Made by a program: the position numbers and the translations under genes. A DNA stretch of 8,028 nucleotides from Abditibacteriota bacterium (GTDB lineage Bacteria > Armatimonadota > UBA5829), in contig JAGDAG010000189.1 of assembly GCA_017959625.1 (NCBI GenBank), positions 1 to 8,028 of the forward strand, given 5' to 3'. How positions within the stretch are numbered: the first letter of the stretch is position 1; every line of letters starts with the position of its first letter. Shown here piece by piece: positions 1-5,709 of this stretch. The notes under the pieces are model-generated. The model searched no databases, was not told where the DNA came from, and worked only from the letters and a program-made list of their open reading frames with translations.

Positions 1-69
1 ATTTTCATTAAGGTCACCGAATATGTATTTATAACGCATCCGGTCTAACTTGTTTTTTATACCTGACAT
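1..69 (-). CDS. N-terminal 23 codons of an unidentified leftward gene (cut by window edge)
   Basis: Read on the minus strand, an ATG at 69-67 opens a frame that stays open for 23 codons to the window edge. The encoded start is MSGIKNKLDRMRYKYIFGDL followed by Asn-Glu-Asn. It is basic and aromatic, with no signal peptide. A strong Shine-Dalgarno GGAGGA (80-75 on the minus strand) sits 5 bases before the ATG and decides the start. An extended -10 (TGT-TATAAT) lies about 70 bases upstream. The product cannot be recognised from so few residues. The gene is divergent from the TIM-barrel operon, about 540 bases away. Confidence 0.62.
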   Translation of the reverse strand, partial: MSGIKNKLDRMRYKYIFGDLNEN

Positions 70-110
70 TTGAATCCTCCATAACAGACGTTTTTCCTGT
101 GGTATCCAAA

Positions 111-124
111 CCGCCGCGCGGCGG
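111..124. promoter_or_regulatory. GC-only perfect palindrome in the 5' leader of the leftward gene
   Basis: The 14 bases CCGCCGCGCGGCGG read the same on both strands and are flanked by short A and T runs. They lie between the minus-strand -10 (143-138) and the start codon at 69, so in a transcript from that promoter they would sit about 7-20 bases from the 5' end. They could be an operator, a 5'-end hairpin (5 bp stem, GCGC loop), or a weak stop for leftward transcripts coming from the 503-532 promoter. The symmetry is seen; the function is inferred. Confidence 0.4.
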
Positions 125-137
125 CGTTTATACCATT

Positions 138-146
138 ATTATAACA
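138..146 (-). promoter_or_regulatory. Extended -10 promoter for the leftward gene at 69
   Basis: The minus strand reads TGT followed by TATAAT (146-138), a full extended -10. No -35 lies at 17-18 bases. A TTGAAA is present at 162-157, but its spacer is only 13 bases. It is therefore best read as an extended -10 promoter that does not depend on a -35 box. The predicted 5' leader is about 60 bases and contains the GC palindrome at 111-124. Confidence 0.5.
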
Positions 147-227
147 AACCGTTTTTTTTCAACATTTTATTCATTCTTTCTGCGGGGCGCCTCTGCCGGA
201 AGCAAAAAAGATGGTTCCGGAGGGGCG

Positions 228-273
228 GGCGCTTTGCGGGGGAAGGGTGGCCGCCCTCCTTTTGCAAAGCGCC
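228..273. repeat. 46-base near-perfect inverted repeat (hairpin)
   Basis: GGCGCTTTGC (228-237) pairs perfectly with GCAAAGCGCC (264-273). The interior continues almost without a break (238-250 with 251-263). Its irregular pairs are mostly G opposite T on the plus strand, so they would be allowed G-U pairs in a rightward RNA but C-A mismatches in a leftward one. There is no T tail, so it is not a canonical terminator. It resembles a palindromic intergenic repeat unit, but copies elsewhere cannot be checked here. Confidence 0.5.
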
Positions 274-441
274 GCAGAGCCTCCGTTTTACCCGGGTATC
301 CTTTTTGCCGGAAAACGCTTCGGCCCTTACGGGGCGCGCTTTGCGTCTCCTTCGGCGCTTGGGGTAAAAACGCTTTCTGCGCAGTATCTGCTATACGCCT
401 CCGCGGTGAAAAGATCGGGAAATATTCCGGGCCTGCCGGAC

Positions 442-457
442 GCGCCGGAAACGGCGC
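442..457 (+). repeat. Short hairpin with GAAA tetraloop
   Basis: GCGCCG-GAAA-CGGCGC forms a 6 bp all-GC stem closed by a GNRA-class loop when read on the plus strand. On the minus strand the loop would be TTTC, which is not a stable tetraloop class. A second hairpin (TCCGG/CCGGA, 426-440) abuts it. The loop type weakly favours a rightward RNA, in conflict with the leftward promoter at 503-532. Confidence 0.4.
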
Positions 458-502
458 TGGGGTGATAAGCGGTGATGTTGCTCCTTTCATTAGTCCACCT
501 TT

Positions 503-532
503 ATTATAACACGGCCCCGCCGCCGGAGTCAA
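503..532 (-). promoter_or_regulatory. Strong leftward sigma70-type promoter
   Basis: The minus strand shows TTGACT (532-527, 5 of 6 to consensus), an 18-base spacer, and TGT plus a perfect TATAAT (511-503). AAAAAG just upstream resembles an UP element. It is the best promoter in the window, yet no convincing gene starts just below it. The ATG at 490-488 would be only about 6 bases from the predicted start site. The transcript therefore probably covers the hairpin-rich stretch, as an RNA gene or as a long leader for the gene at 69. Confidence 0.6.
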
Positions 533-542
533 GGGGCTTTTT
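513..542 (+). terminator. Possible weak rightward terminator
   Basis: GCCCC (514-518) and GGGGC (533-537) can pair over a 14-base loop, followed by five T (538-542). The stem is short and the loop long. The bases overlap the leftward promoter's -35 and spacer, so the match could be coincidental. If real, it would end a rightward transcript from the 170-480 region before the operon promoter. Confidence 0.2.
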
Positions 543-559
543 GCCGCCGTTTCAAAGTA

Positions 560-589
560 TTGCCTGCCCCGGGGAAAAACTGCTATAAT
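560..589 (+). promoter_or_regulatory. Promoter of the TIM-barrel/yqeG/vanW operon
   Basis: TTGCCT (560-565, 4 of 6) is followed by an 18-base spacer and TGC-TATAAT (581-589), an extended and perfect -10. The expected start site is near 596, giving a leader of roughly 18 bases with AAGGA at 601-605, eight bases before the ATG at 614. The promoter is back-to-back with the leftward promoter at 503-532. Confidence 0.6.
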
Positions 590-613
590 AACTGGGGGAA
601 AAGGAATAATACC

Positions 614-1282
614 ATGAAAAACACACCGAAACTTATAGTGATGCTCACCCACAACGACCTCACGGTCCCCGACGCCCGGGAGATATTCGAAGGCTGCAAA
701 GACGCCGCCGCGGAGGCCTGGGGCTTCAAGGAGGAGCCGCTGCCCCGCCGGGAGATGGCGGAGCTTTTCGCATATATGAAGCGCTGCGGCAAGGAGACCT
801 TTCTGGAGGTGGTGGCCTATTCCGAAGAGGAAGGACTGGCGGGGGCGGAAACGGCTTACGAGTGCGGCTGCGACTGCCTGATGGGCACGCTTTTTTACGA
901 TTCCATAAACGACTTCTGCAAAAAGCGGGGCCTCAGATACATGCCCTTTGCCGGGGAGGTCTCCGGGCGCCCCTCGGTGCTTTCCGGCAGCATAGACGGC
1001 ATGACAGCCGAAGCCAACGCCCTGCTGGAAAAGGGGGTTTACGGCTTCGACCTTCTGGGCTATCGTTATACGGGAGACGCGGCGGAGCTCTGCCGGCGTT
1101 TCGTGGCGGAGGTGAAGGCTCCCGTGTGCATAGCCGGCAGTATCAACAGCTTTGCCCGGCTGGACGAAGTGAAAAAAGCCGCTCCGGCGGCCTTTACCAT
1201 AGGGGGCGCCTTTTTTGAGGGGCGCTTCGGCAGCGGTTTTGCCCGGCAGATAAACGACGTTTGCCGGTATATGAAAGGTTAG
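614..1282 (+). CDS. Conserved TIM-barrel protein, function unknown
   Basis: A 222-residue cytosolic protein with no signal peptide. The sequence shows eight evenly spaced hydrophobic strands of a (beta/alpha)8 barrel: LIVMLT (7-12), AWGFK (35-39), TFLEVV (62-67), CLMGTLF (88-94), YMPFAG (109-114), GFDLLGY (144-150), VCIAGSI (171-177) and AFTIGGAFF (193-201). AGSI after strand 7 and IGGAFF after strand 8 are like the phosphate-binding turns of HisA/TrpC/NanE-type barrels, so a phosphorylated substrate is plausible but inferred. Asp and Glu at strand ends (E65, D145) and several Cys (C85, C87, C161, C172) are candidates for an active site. The start at 614 is chosen over the upstream in-frame ATG at 560 because that ATG overlaps the promoter, while AAGGA lies 8 bases before 614. 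First gene of the operon. I recognise the fold, not the reaction. Confidence 0.85.
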   Translation: MKNTPKLIVMLTHNDLTVPDAREIFEGCKDAAAEAWGFKEEPLPRREMAELFAYMKRCGKETFLEVVAYSEEEGLAGAETAYECGCDCLMGTLFYDSINDFCKKRGLRYMPFAGEVSGRPSVLSGSIDGMTAEANALLEKGVYGFDLLGYRYTGDAAELCRRFVAEVKAPVCIAGSINSFARLDEVKKAAPAAFTIGGAFFEGRFGSGFARQINDVCRYMKG

Positions 1283-1286
1283 CGGC

Positions 1287-1814
1287 GTGCCCGGGCTTTT
1301 TTACCCTTCGGGATATGCAAAAAGCGTGTTCGATATAGATTACGGAAAGCTGTATGAAGCGGGTTTCCGGGGGCTTGTTTTTGATATAGACCAGACTCTG
1401 GTGCCCCATGGAGGCGATTCCACTCCGGAGATCGACGCCCTGTTTCAAAGGCTCCGGGCCATGGGCTTCGGGACCCTCATACTCTCCAACAACAACGAGG
1501 CCAGGGTGAAGCGGTTCCTGAAAAACATAGACGCTTTGTATATATGCGACGCCGGAAAGCCCCGGCCCCGGAACTACCGCAGGGCCGCGGAGCTGCTGGG
1601 GGTCCCCGTGGAGAAGGCCGTATGCATAGGCGACCAGCTTTTCACCGACGTGCTGGGCGCCAACCTCAGCGGCATGGCAAGCATCCTGGTGGATTTCATC
1701 CGGGAGGAGGGCGAAACGTATATCGGAAAAAAACGGCGGCTGGAGAACCTGGTGCTGTTTTTTTATAAGCGAAGCAAAAAATACCGGCGGGGCGCCGGGA
1801 TAAAAGGGAGATAA
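1287..1814 (+). CDS. yqeG: YqeG family HAD-IIIA phosphatase
   Basis: A 175-residue cytosolic HAD phosphatase. All four HAD motifs are intact: I, FDIDQTL with nucleophile D33 and D35; II, LILSNN with S67; III, K91 in GKPRP; IV, GDQLFTD with D116 and D121. The N-terminal pattern (YAKSVFDIDY, then the nucleophile strand) and length match the YqeG_hyp_ppase family. That family includes yeast Gep4 and plant relatives, which dephosphorylate phosphatidylglycerophosphate to phosphatidylglycerol. That role here is inference. The family usually has DLDNTL where this copy has DIDQTL. The start is GTG at 1287, 4 bases after the previous stop, with GAAAGG (1273-1278) inside the end of the upstream gene, so translation is probably coupled. 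It sits next to a VanW gene, not with the Bacillus yqeH/aroE/nadD neighbours. Confidence 0.9.
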   Translation: MPGLFYPSGYAKSVFDIDYGKLYEAGFRGLVFDIDQTLVPHGGDSTPEIDALFQRLRAMGFGTLILSNNNEARVKRFLKNIDALYICDAGKPRPRNYRRAAELLGVPVEKAVCIGDQLFTDVLGANLSGMASILVDFIREEGETYIGKKRRLENLVLFFYKRSKKYRRGAGIKGR

Positions 1815-1819
1815 GGGAC

Positions 1820-2653
1820 ATGCGTTTATTCGGGCGGAATTTCAGCGACCTGAACCCGCTTTTCTGGAACATTGCCACGCGTAAGGGCATACTTGCGCGG
1901 AATATAAAAGACTTTTTCGGCAAAGAACGCTTTGCCTCGGAGCGGCGGACGGAAACGCTGCCGGCGGCGGTGAGTTCTTACCGCTCGGCCCTCATCAAGA
2001 CAGGCCCGGGCATCGATCCCGAGACCCAGACCAACAAGGCTGTGAACATACGCCTGGCGTCGGAAAAAATATGCGGTATGGTGATAAAGCCCGGAGAGAC
2101 CTTTTCCTTCTGGCGCGCCGTGGGCAACGTCAGCAAAAAACAGGGCTACAAAGAGGGCAGGGTGATACGCCGCGGGACCCTGGTGCGGGGCACCGGCGGC
2201 GGGCTTTGCAACCTGGCCAACACCATCAACAATCTTGTTCTCCGGAGCCCTCTGGAGATAACCGAGTTCCACAAGCACTCCGACGCCCTGGCCTGCGATA
2301 TCGGCCACAGGGTCCCCATGGCCAACGGCACCTCGGTGAGCTTCAACTACGTAGATTACCGCTTTAAAAACAATACCGGCTGCTGCGTGCAGCTGCTGGT
2401 CCGGTGCGAAGGCGGCGACCTTGTCGCCGAGCTGCGGAGCGAAAAAGAGTTCCCTTTCTCCTATGACATCAGCGAGGAAGGCCACCGGTTCGTGAAAGAG
2501 GACGGCAGATACTACCGGGTGTCAAAGATATACAAGGACACCAAAAACAGGGCCACGGGAGAAACGGTGGAGCGGGAGCTCATCTGGGACAACAGGTCTT
2601 TGGTGATGTTCGACCCCGCTCTCATACCGGAGGAAGAGCTGAAGGAACGATAG
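1820..2653 (+). CDS. vanW: VanW family protein
   Basis: A 277-residue protein, about the size of the enterococcal VanW (accessory gene of VanB-type glycopeptide resistance, biochemical role unknown). The VanW domain spans roughly residues 70-190: TNKAVNIRLA (71-80), PGETFSFW (91-98), GYKEGRVI (109-116), GTGGGLCNLANTINN (124-138, with Cys130 and the GGGLC core), PLEITEFHKHSD (144-155) and YVDYRFKNNTG (177-187). There is no signal peptide or membrane segment, so it is probably cytosolic or at the inner membrane face. AAGGGAG (1804-1810) precedes the ATG by 9 bases and overlaps the end of yqeG. There are no van ligase, dehydrogenase or sensor genes beside it, so it should not be read as a resistance determinant. 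Last gene of the operon, ended by the hairpin at 2662-2691. Confidence 0.9.
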   Translation: MRLFGRNFSDLNPLFWNIATRKGILARNIKDFFGKERFASERRTETLPAAVSSYRSALIKTGPGIDPETQTNKAVNIRLASEKICGMVIKPGETFSFWRAVGNVSKKQGYKEGRVIRRGTLVRGTGGGLCNLANTINNLVLRSPLEITEFHKHSDALACDIGHRVPMANGTSVSFNYVDYRFKNNTGCCVQLLVRCEGGDLVAELRSEKEFPFSYDISEEGHRFVKEDGRYYRVSKIYKDTKNRATGETVERELIWDNRSLVMFDPALIPEEELKER

Positions 2654-2661
2654 GCAAGCGC

Positions 2662-2691
2662 AAAAAAAACGCCCCGAAGGGCGTTTTTTTT
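2662..2691. terminator. Bidirectional rho-independent terminator between convergent genes
   Basis: A 13 bp stem (eight A, then CGCCC, pairing with GGGCG and eight T) closes on a CGAA loop. Nine T follow in the rightward direction (2684-2692) and eight T in the leftward direction. It lies 8 bases after the vanW stop and 5 bases after the stop of the large minus-strand gene, so one hairpin serves both. Confidence 0.92.
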
Positions 2692-2696
2692 TGTCG

Positions 2697-5507
2697 TCAT
2701 TCGTTCCCATCCCCTATGGGCGGAAGGCTGGGTTCGTCATCCATACTGAAAGGGGTGGGCTCGCCGCCGCCGCTGCCCTGCTGTCCGGGCATCGCGGCGC
2801 TCTTTATGTCGGAGAACACAGTCTGCTCTGCCCCGGAGCCGTCTTTGAAAACGCAGAAGGCTCTGCCGTACCAGGTCTCTCCGGGCTGCACGTTGGTCTT
2901 GTTTATGATAAAGGTGCCGGTCTTGGCGGAAAGGCCTCCCGACTTGCCCACTATCACGCCGGGGGTGTCGAACATAAGCTCGTCCACCTGCCCGTCGGAC
3001 TTCAGAAGCAGCACGCCGTGCATCACCTCTTCGCCGAAACTGCTGCCCTTCACCAGCTGGGCCGGGAAGGATATCTTGCCGTCGCTCACAATGGGCGTCC
3101 ACAGGTTGACTACAGTGCCGGGAGCGCTTGTTGCGCCGTAAACGGCGACAAAGGACATGTCGGAATAAACCGAGACTGCCAGCCCGGCGGAGCCGCATAC
3201 TGCCTGCCCGGTGACGGCGTCTGCCCAGTAGGAGAAGGCGTCGCCGTTGTATTCGGCGGGGGCTGCGGCCCTGAACACCTGCGCAGCCTTCAGCTCGGAT
3301 ACCTTAATGCTGCCCGCCGCTTCGGCGCGCACGCTGAACGTGGTCTCGTCCTTCATGAGATGCGCAGTAAAGGTCACGTTGGTCTTCACCTCGCCGCGGA
3401 GGGGAAGCGTGCCCGGGTAGTCGTTGGTCCACTCCTTCACCACGTAGCCGGCGCGCATGCCGCCTTCGCCCTGCTGCGCCGGATAGGCTATCTCCCGGTA
3501 ATCGGTGACCACTTCGGACTTGTATATCTTGCCGAAGTTGTCCTTATAGGTAAAGGTATAAGCCATGGGGGCCACCGCCACGGCCTCTATCTCCGTGTTC
3601 CTGCTCACGGTGTAGTAGAATTCCGGATCCTCGGAAAGGATGTTCCCGGCGGAATCCTTCCAGTAGAGGAACCTGTAGCCTCTGGACACAAAGGCAAAGG
3701 CTCTGAAGGTCTCGCCCATGGCGCCGGTGAAGCTTGAAGCGCCTTCGCCGTTCACGTAGGTGGCGCAGTTGGTCCCGGTCAGGGTCACGGTGAAAAGGAA
3801 TTTCTGGTTTTCCACATCTTCGATGGCGTCGCAGAGCTCTCTGCCCCGATCGTCGGTGATGTTGAAATAGTCGTTGCTGCAGGCCTCGATGGCTTCGTCC
3901 AGAGCCCTGCGAAGGGCGATCAGGGTATCCGCGCTGTAATAATGCAGGCCGTTCTGATAGATCTTCTCTCCCTTTTCGATGCAGGGCAGCAGGGTGTTTT
4001 CCACAAACAGGTTGCACACCTCTGCCGAAAAATCGAGGCTGCTGTAATTGCCCGCCTTGATGGCAGACGTGAGAGGAGCGCCGTTCACCGTAAAGGTCTT
4101 GGTGGAGATGGAAACGCCGGGATAACCGGAAAGCAGCAGCGAGAAGTCCACCGGGTCGAACCGGGTATCCGGTTCCACCATCCCCAGGTTCGCCACGTCC
4201 TGCCCATTCCAGAAGATCCGAACGCCGTTGATGGGGAGATACAGATCTCCTTTGTGGACTCTGGAAAAGGTAACGGGCACTCTGTTGTCGAGGACGGGAT
4301 AGCCTTCGGGTCCGGAGTTTTGCCACTCTCTCCCCAGGTTGTCCTGCGCCCAGCCGGAAGCGGTCATGACCCGCTTGCTCACTCCGTCGCACCTTTCAAA
4401 GCTGGCGTCGGAGGCATAGCCTGTCAGCTCTCCGTACAGGGGAGCGGAGCAGAAATCGGTGCAGAAAAAGCAGTTCATATAGCAGAGATCGTCATCTCTG
4501 CCCTGAAACTGGCCGACTATCCCGCCGGCGATATCGTTTGCCTGCCACTCTATACCGGCGCCGGTGAGACCCTGGGCGTAATAGTTGCCGTTGAAGTAGG
4601 AGGGCTCGATCTCGTCGGTCTCCTGGACCACTCCGGCGATACCTCCCAGGGTGCAAACGACGTTGTCGGGGTCTTGGTGGATGATGTCCACGTAGTTGGC
4701 TCTGTTGCCGGTGACATGCGCGTTCTGAGCTACCGAGATGATGCCGCCCATCCGGCCGGCCTTGCCGGAGATCGAGGAATATGCCACCGTGTTGGACTCC
4801 ACGAAAGCGGGACTATCCATGTTGCCTGCAGCGAAGCCGGCTATGCCGCCCAGGGACGCCCACTTGTGGGTGCCGACAACGGATATACGGCCGGCGTAGC
4901 AGCCGAAGACGGTGCCGTGGCAGCTGCCGGCGATGCCGCCCATATTGGAGCCGGAGGTATCGGTAATGGTGAGGCCGTTTACCGTGCAGTTGGTGACTGC
5001 GCCGCTGACGTAGCCTGCGATCCCTCCCAGCATCCCGTGCTGGTGATCGGAGGTGATGACGACTCCGTCGTCTGCGCTGCCGTAAACCGTGCAGTTTTCG
5101 ACCGTGCCGTTAATTCCGATAATGCCCGCCACCGGACCTGCGTAGGAAGCAGTGGTCACGGCGCTTGAATCCAGCCGGATGGAAAGGCCCGTTATGGTGC
5201 CGTAGTTCTGCGCCGCGAAGCCGGAATAATAATACTGGCCGTTGTAATAGGTCGCCGACATATCCAGGCCGATGATGGTGGCGTTTGTGCCGTCGATGGT
5301 GACGCCTTCCGCTACCTCGGAGATAGGGGTCCATTCCTGTCCGGTGAGGTCGAAAATGCCCTCCAGTGTGATGTCTTCAAACACTGCTCTCCCGCAAAGC
5401 TGCAGCAGCTGGTCTGTGGAAATGATGGTCCGCGCCTGAGCCGCCGCGGGGAGCAGCAGAACGAAAACCGCCGCAAGGAAGCATAGTTTCCGGAAAAATA
5501 TCTTCAT
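2697..5507 (-). CDS. Large secreted repeat protein: GLUG-like beta-helix plus InlB-B-like repeats
   Basis: A 936-residue exported protein. It has a signal peptide (basic FRK, hydrophobic core, AQA cleavage after residue 25). Residues 90-350 hold about eight degenerate GLUG-like turns of the type LGGIAGYVSGAVTNCTVNG (e.g. 126-143, 160-178, 189-205, 219-228, 287-294, 327-335), expected to form a parallel beta-helix. The GREWQNSGPEGYPVL segment (392-406) is typical of the end of such helices. A FIVAR-like helical piece lies at about 523-568. InlB-B-like repeats follow at about 571-645, 650-717 and 722-790, then a beta-rich domain (800-903) and a Gly/Pro/acidic tail. There is no LPXTG, SLH or C-terminal membrane helix, so the anchoring is unknown. 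The start at 5507 is chosen over 5546 because AAGGAG (5519-5514) lies 6 bases before it and the signal peptide begins there. Probable adhesin or glycan-binding surface protein; the role is inferred. Confidence 0.88.
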   Translation of the reverse strand: MKIFFRKLCFLAAVFVLLLPAAAQARTIISTDQLLQLCGRAVFEDITLEGIFDLTGQEWTPISEVAEGVTIDGTNATIIGLDMSATYYNGQYYYSGFAAQNYGTITGLSIRLDSSAVTTASYAGPVAGIIGINGTVENCTVYGSADDGVVITSDHQHGMLGGIAGYVSGAVTNCTVNGLTITDTSGSNMGGIAGSCHGTVFGCYAGRISVVGTHKWASLGGIAGFAAGNMDSPAFVESNTVAYSSISGKAGRMGGIISVAQNAHVTGNRANYVDIIHQDPDNVVCTLGGIAGVVQETDEIEPSYFNGNYYAQGLTGAGIEWQANDIAGGIVGQFQGRDDDLCYMNCFFCTDFCSAPLYGELTGYASDASFERCDGVSKRVMTASGWAQDNLGREWQNSGPEGYPVLDNRVPVTFSRVHKGDLYLPINGVRIFWNGQDVANLGMVEPDTRFDPVDFSLLLSGYPGVSISTKTFTVNGAPLTSAIKAGNYSSLDFSAEVCNLFVENTLLPCIEKGEKIYQNGLHYYSADTLIALRRALDEAIEACSNDYFNITDDRGRELCDAIEDVENQKFLFTVTLTGTNCATYVNGEGASSFTGAMGETFRAFAFVSRGYRFLYWKDSAGNILSEDPEFYYTVSRNTEIEAVAVAPMAYTFTYKDNFGKIYKSEVVTDYREIAYPAQQGEGGMRAGYVVKEWTNDYPGTLPLRGEVKTNVTFTAHLMKDETTFSVRAEAAGSIKVSELKAAQVFRAAAPAEYNGDAFSYWADAVTGQAVCGSAGLAVSVYSDMSFVAVYGATSAPGTVVNLWTPIVSDGKISFPAQLVKGSSFGEEVMHGVLLLKSDGQVDELMFDTPGVIVGKSGGLSAKTGTFIINKTNVQPGETWYGRAFCVFKDGSGAEQTVFSDIKSAAMPGQQGSGGGEPTPFSMDDEPSLPPIGDGNE

Positions 5508-5563
5508 ATGTTTCTCCTTATGGGATACAGCCGGTGGCGGCTGCAAGTATGATCGCTAATATT

Positions 5564-5592
5564 ATTATAGCATATATGGCTTTTTTTGTTGA
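5564..5592 (-). promoter_or_regulatory. Promoter of the secreted repeat protein
   Basis: The minus strand reads TCAACA (5592-5587, 4 of 6), a 17-base spacer, and TGC (5572-5570) directly before a perfect TATAAT (5569-5564). The expected start site near 5557 gives a leader of about 50 bases to the ATG at 5507. It is divergent from the GxGYxYP gene promoter about 80 bases away. Confidence 0.6.
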
Positions 5593-5648
5593 AAAAAGGC
5601 GGTCTCATCCGGGCGGAGCGTTGTATCCCGGGTCTGCGGCTGTTTTTC

Positions 5649-5677
5649 TTTACAAAGCGGGGAGAATATGATAAATT
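5649..5677 (+). promoter_or_regulatory. Probable promoter of the first GxGYxYP gene
   Basis: TTTACA (5649-5654, 5 of 6), a 17-base spacer, and TAAATT (5672-5677, 4 of 6), the latter preceded by TGA to give an extended -10. The predicted leader is about 25 bases. A CCGGG/CCCGG inverted repeat (5609-5613 and 5627-5631) lies upstream, between the two divergent promoters, and could be an operator; this is weak. Confidence 0.4.
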
Positions 5678-5709
5678 ATAAGTGAACGATCTTTAAGGAA
5701 TGTTATGCT

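Larger units (their letters stand above)
170..480. other. Gene-poor, hairpin-rich intergenic stretch; possible structured RNA
   Basis: No frame here looks like a real protein. The frames that stay open encode Pro/Arg/Gly-rich sequence with codon choice unlike the neighbouring genes. Inverted repeats are dense: a 46-base hairpin at 228-273, a CGTTTTACCC / GGGTAAAAACG pair (284-293 with 362-372, one bulge), TCCGG/CCGGA at 426-440, and a GCGCCG-GAAA-CGGCGC hairpin at 442-457. A 10-mer, GCGCTTTGCG, occurs at 229-238 and again at 336-345. A strong leftward promoter lies immediately to the right (503-532). It matches no riboswitch, tmRNA, RNase P or 6S signature I know. It may be a non-coding RNA, a long leader, or a palindromic intergenic repeat. 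Confidence 0.35.

Noticed and set aside
167..490. Minus-strand open frame of 107 codons starting MKGATSPLITP, right after the strong promoter
   Set aside because: Its start is about 6 bases from the predicted transcript start, it is Pro/Arg-rich with no family look, and it uses CGT, CCG and GCG codons unlike the neighbouring genes. It is kept only as an alternative reading of the 167-532 finding.
99..509. Plus-strand open frame of 136 codons over the same intergenic stretch
   Set aside because: Low-complexity Gly/Arg/Ala translation, no Shine-Dalgarno, and it overlaps promoter elements. GC-rich intergenic DNA gives such frames by chance.
2691..3737. 348-codon plus-strand frame antisense to the secreted repeat protein
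   Set aside because: It mirrors the codon pattern of the real minus-strand gene, has no ribosome site and overlaps the terminator. The minus-strand protein has a signal peptide and recognisable repeats.
4457..4484. CX3CX2C spacing as in radical SAM enzymes, in the minus-strand protein
   Set aside because: The protein is exported and the Cys lie in beta-helix sequence with no SAM-binding barrel motifs, so the spacing is coincidental.
3942..5168. 408-codon plus-strand frame antisense to the beta-helix region
   Set aside because: Its periodic Gly/Val/Ala/Asp-rich sequence is the reverse-complement echo of the GLUG-like repeats. There is no start signal.
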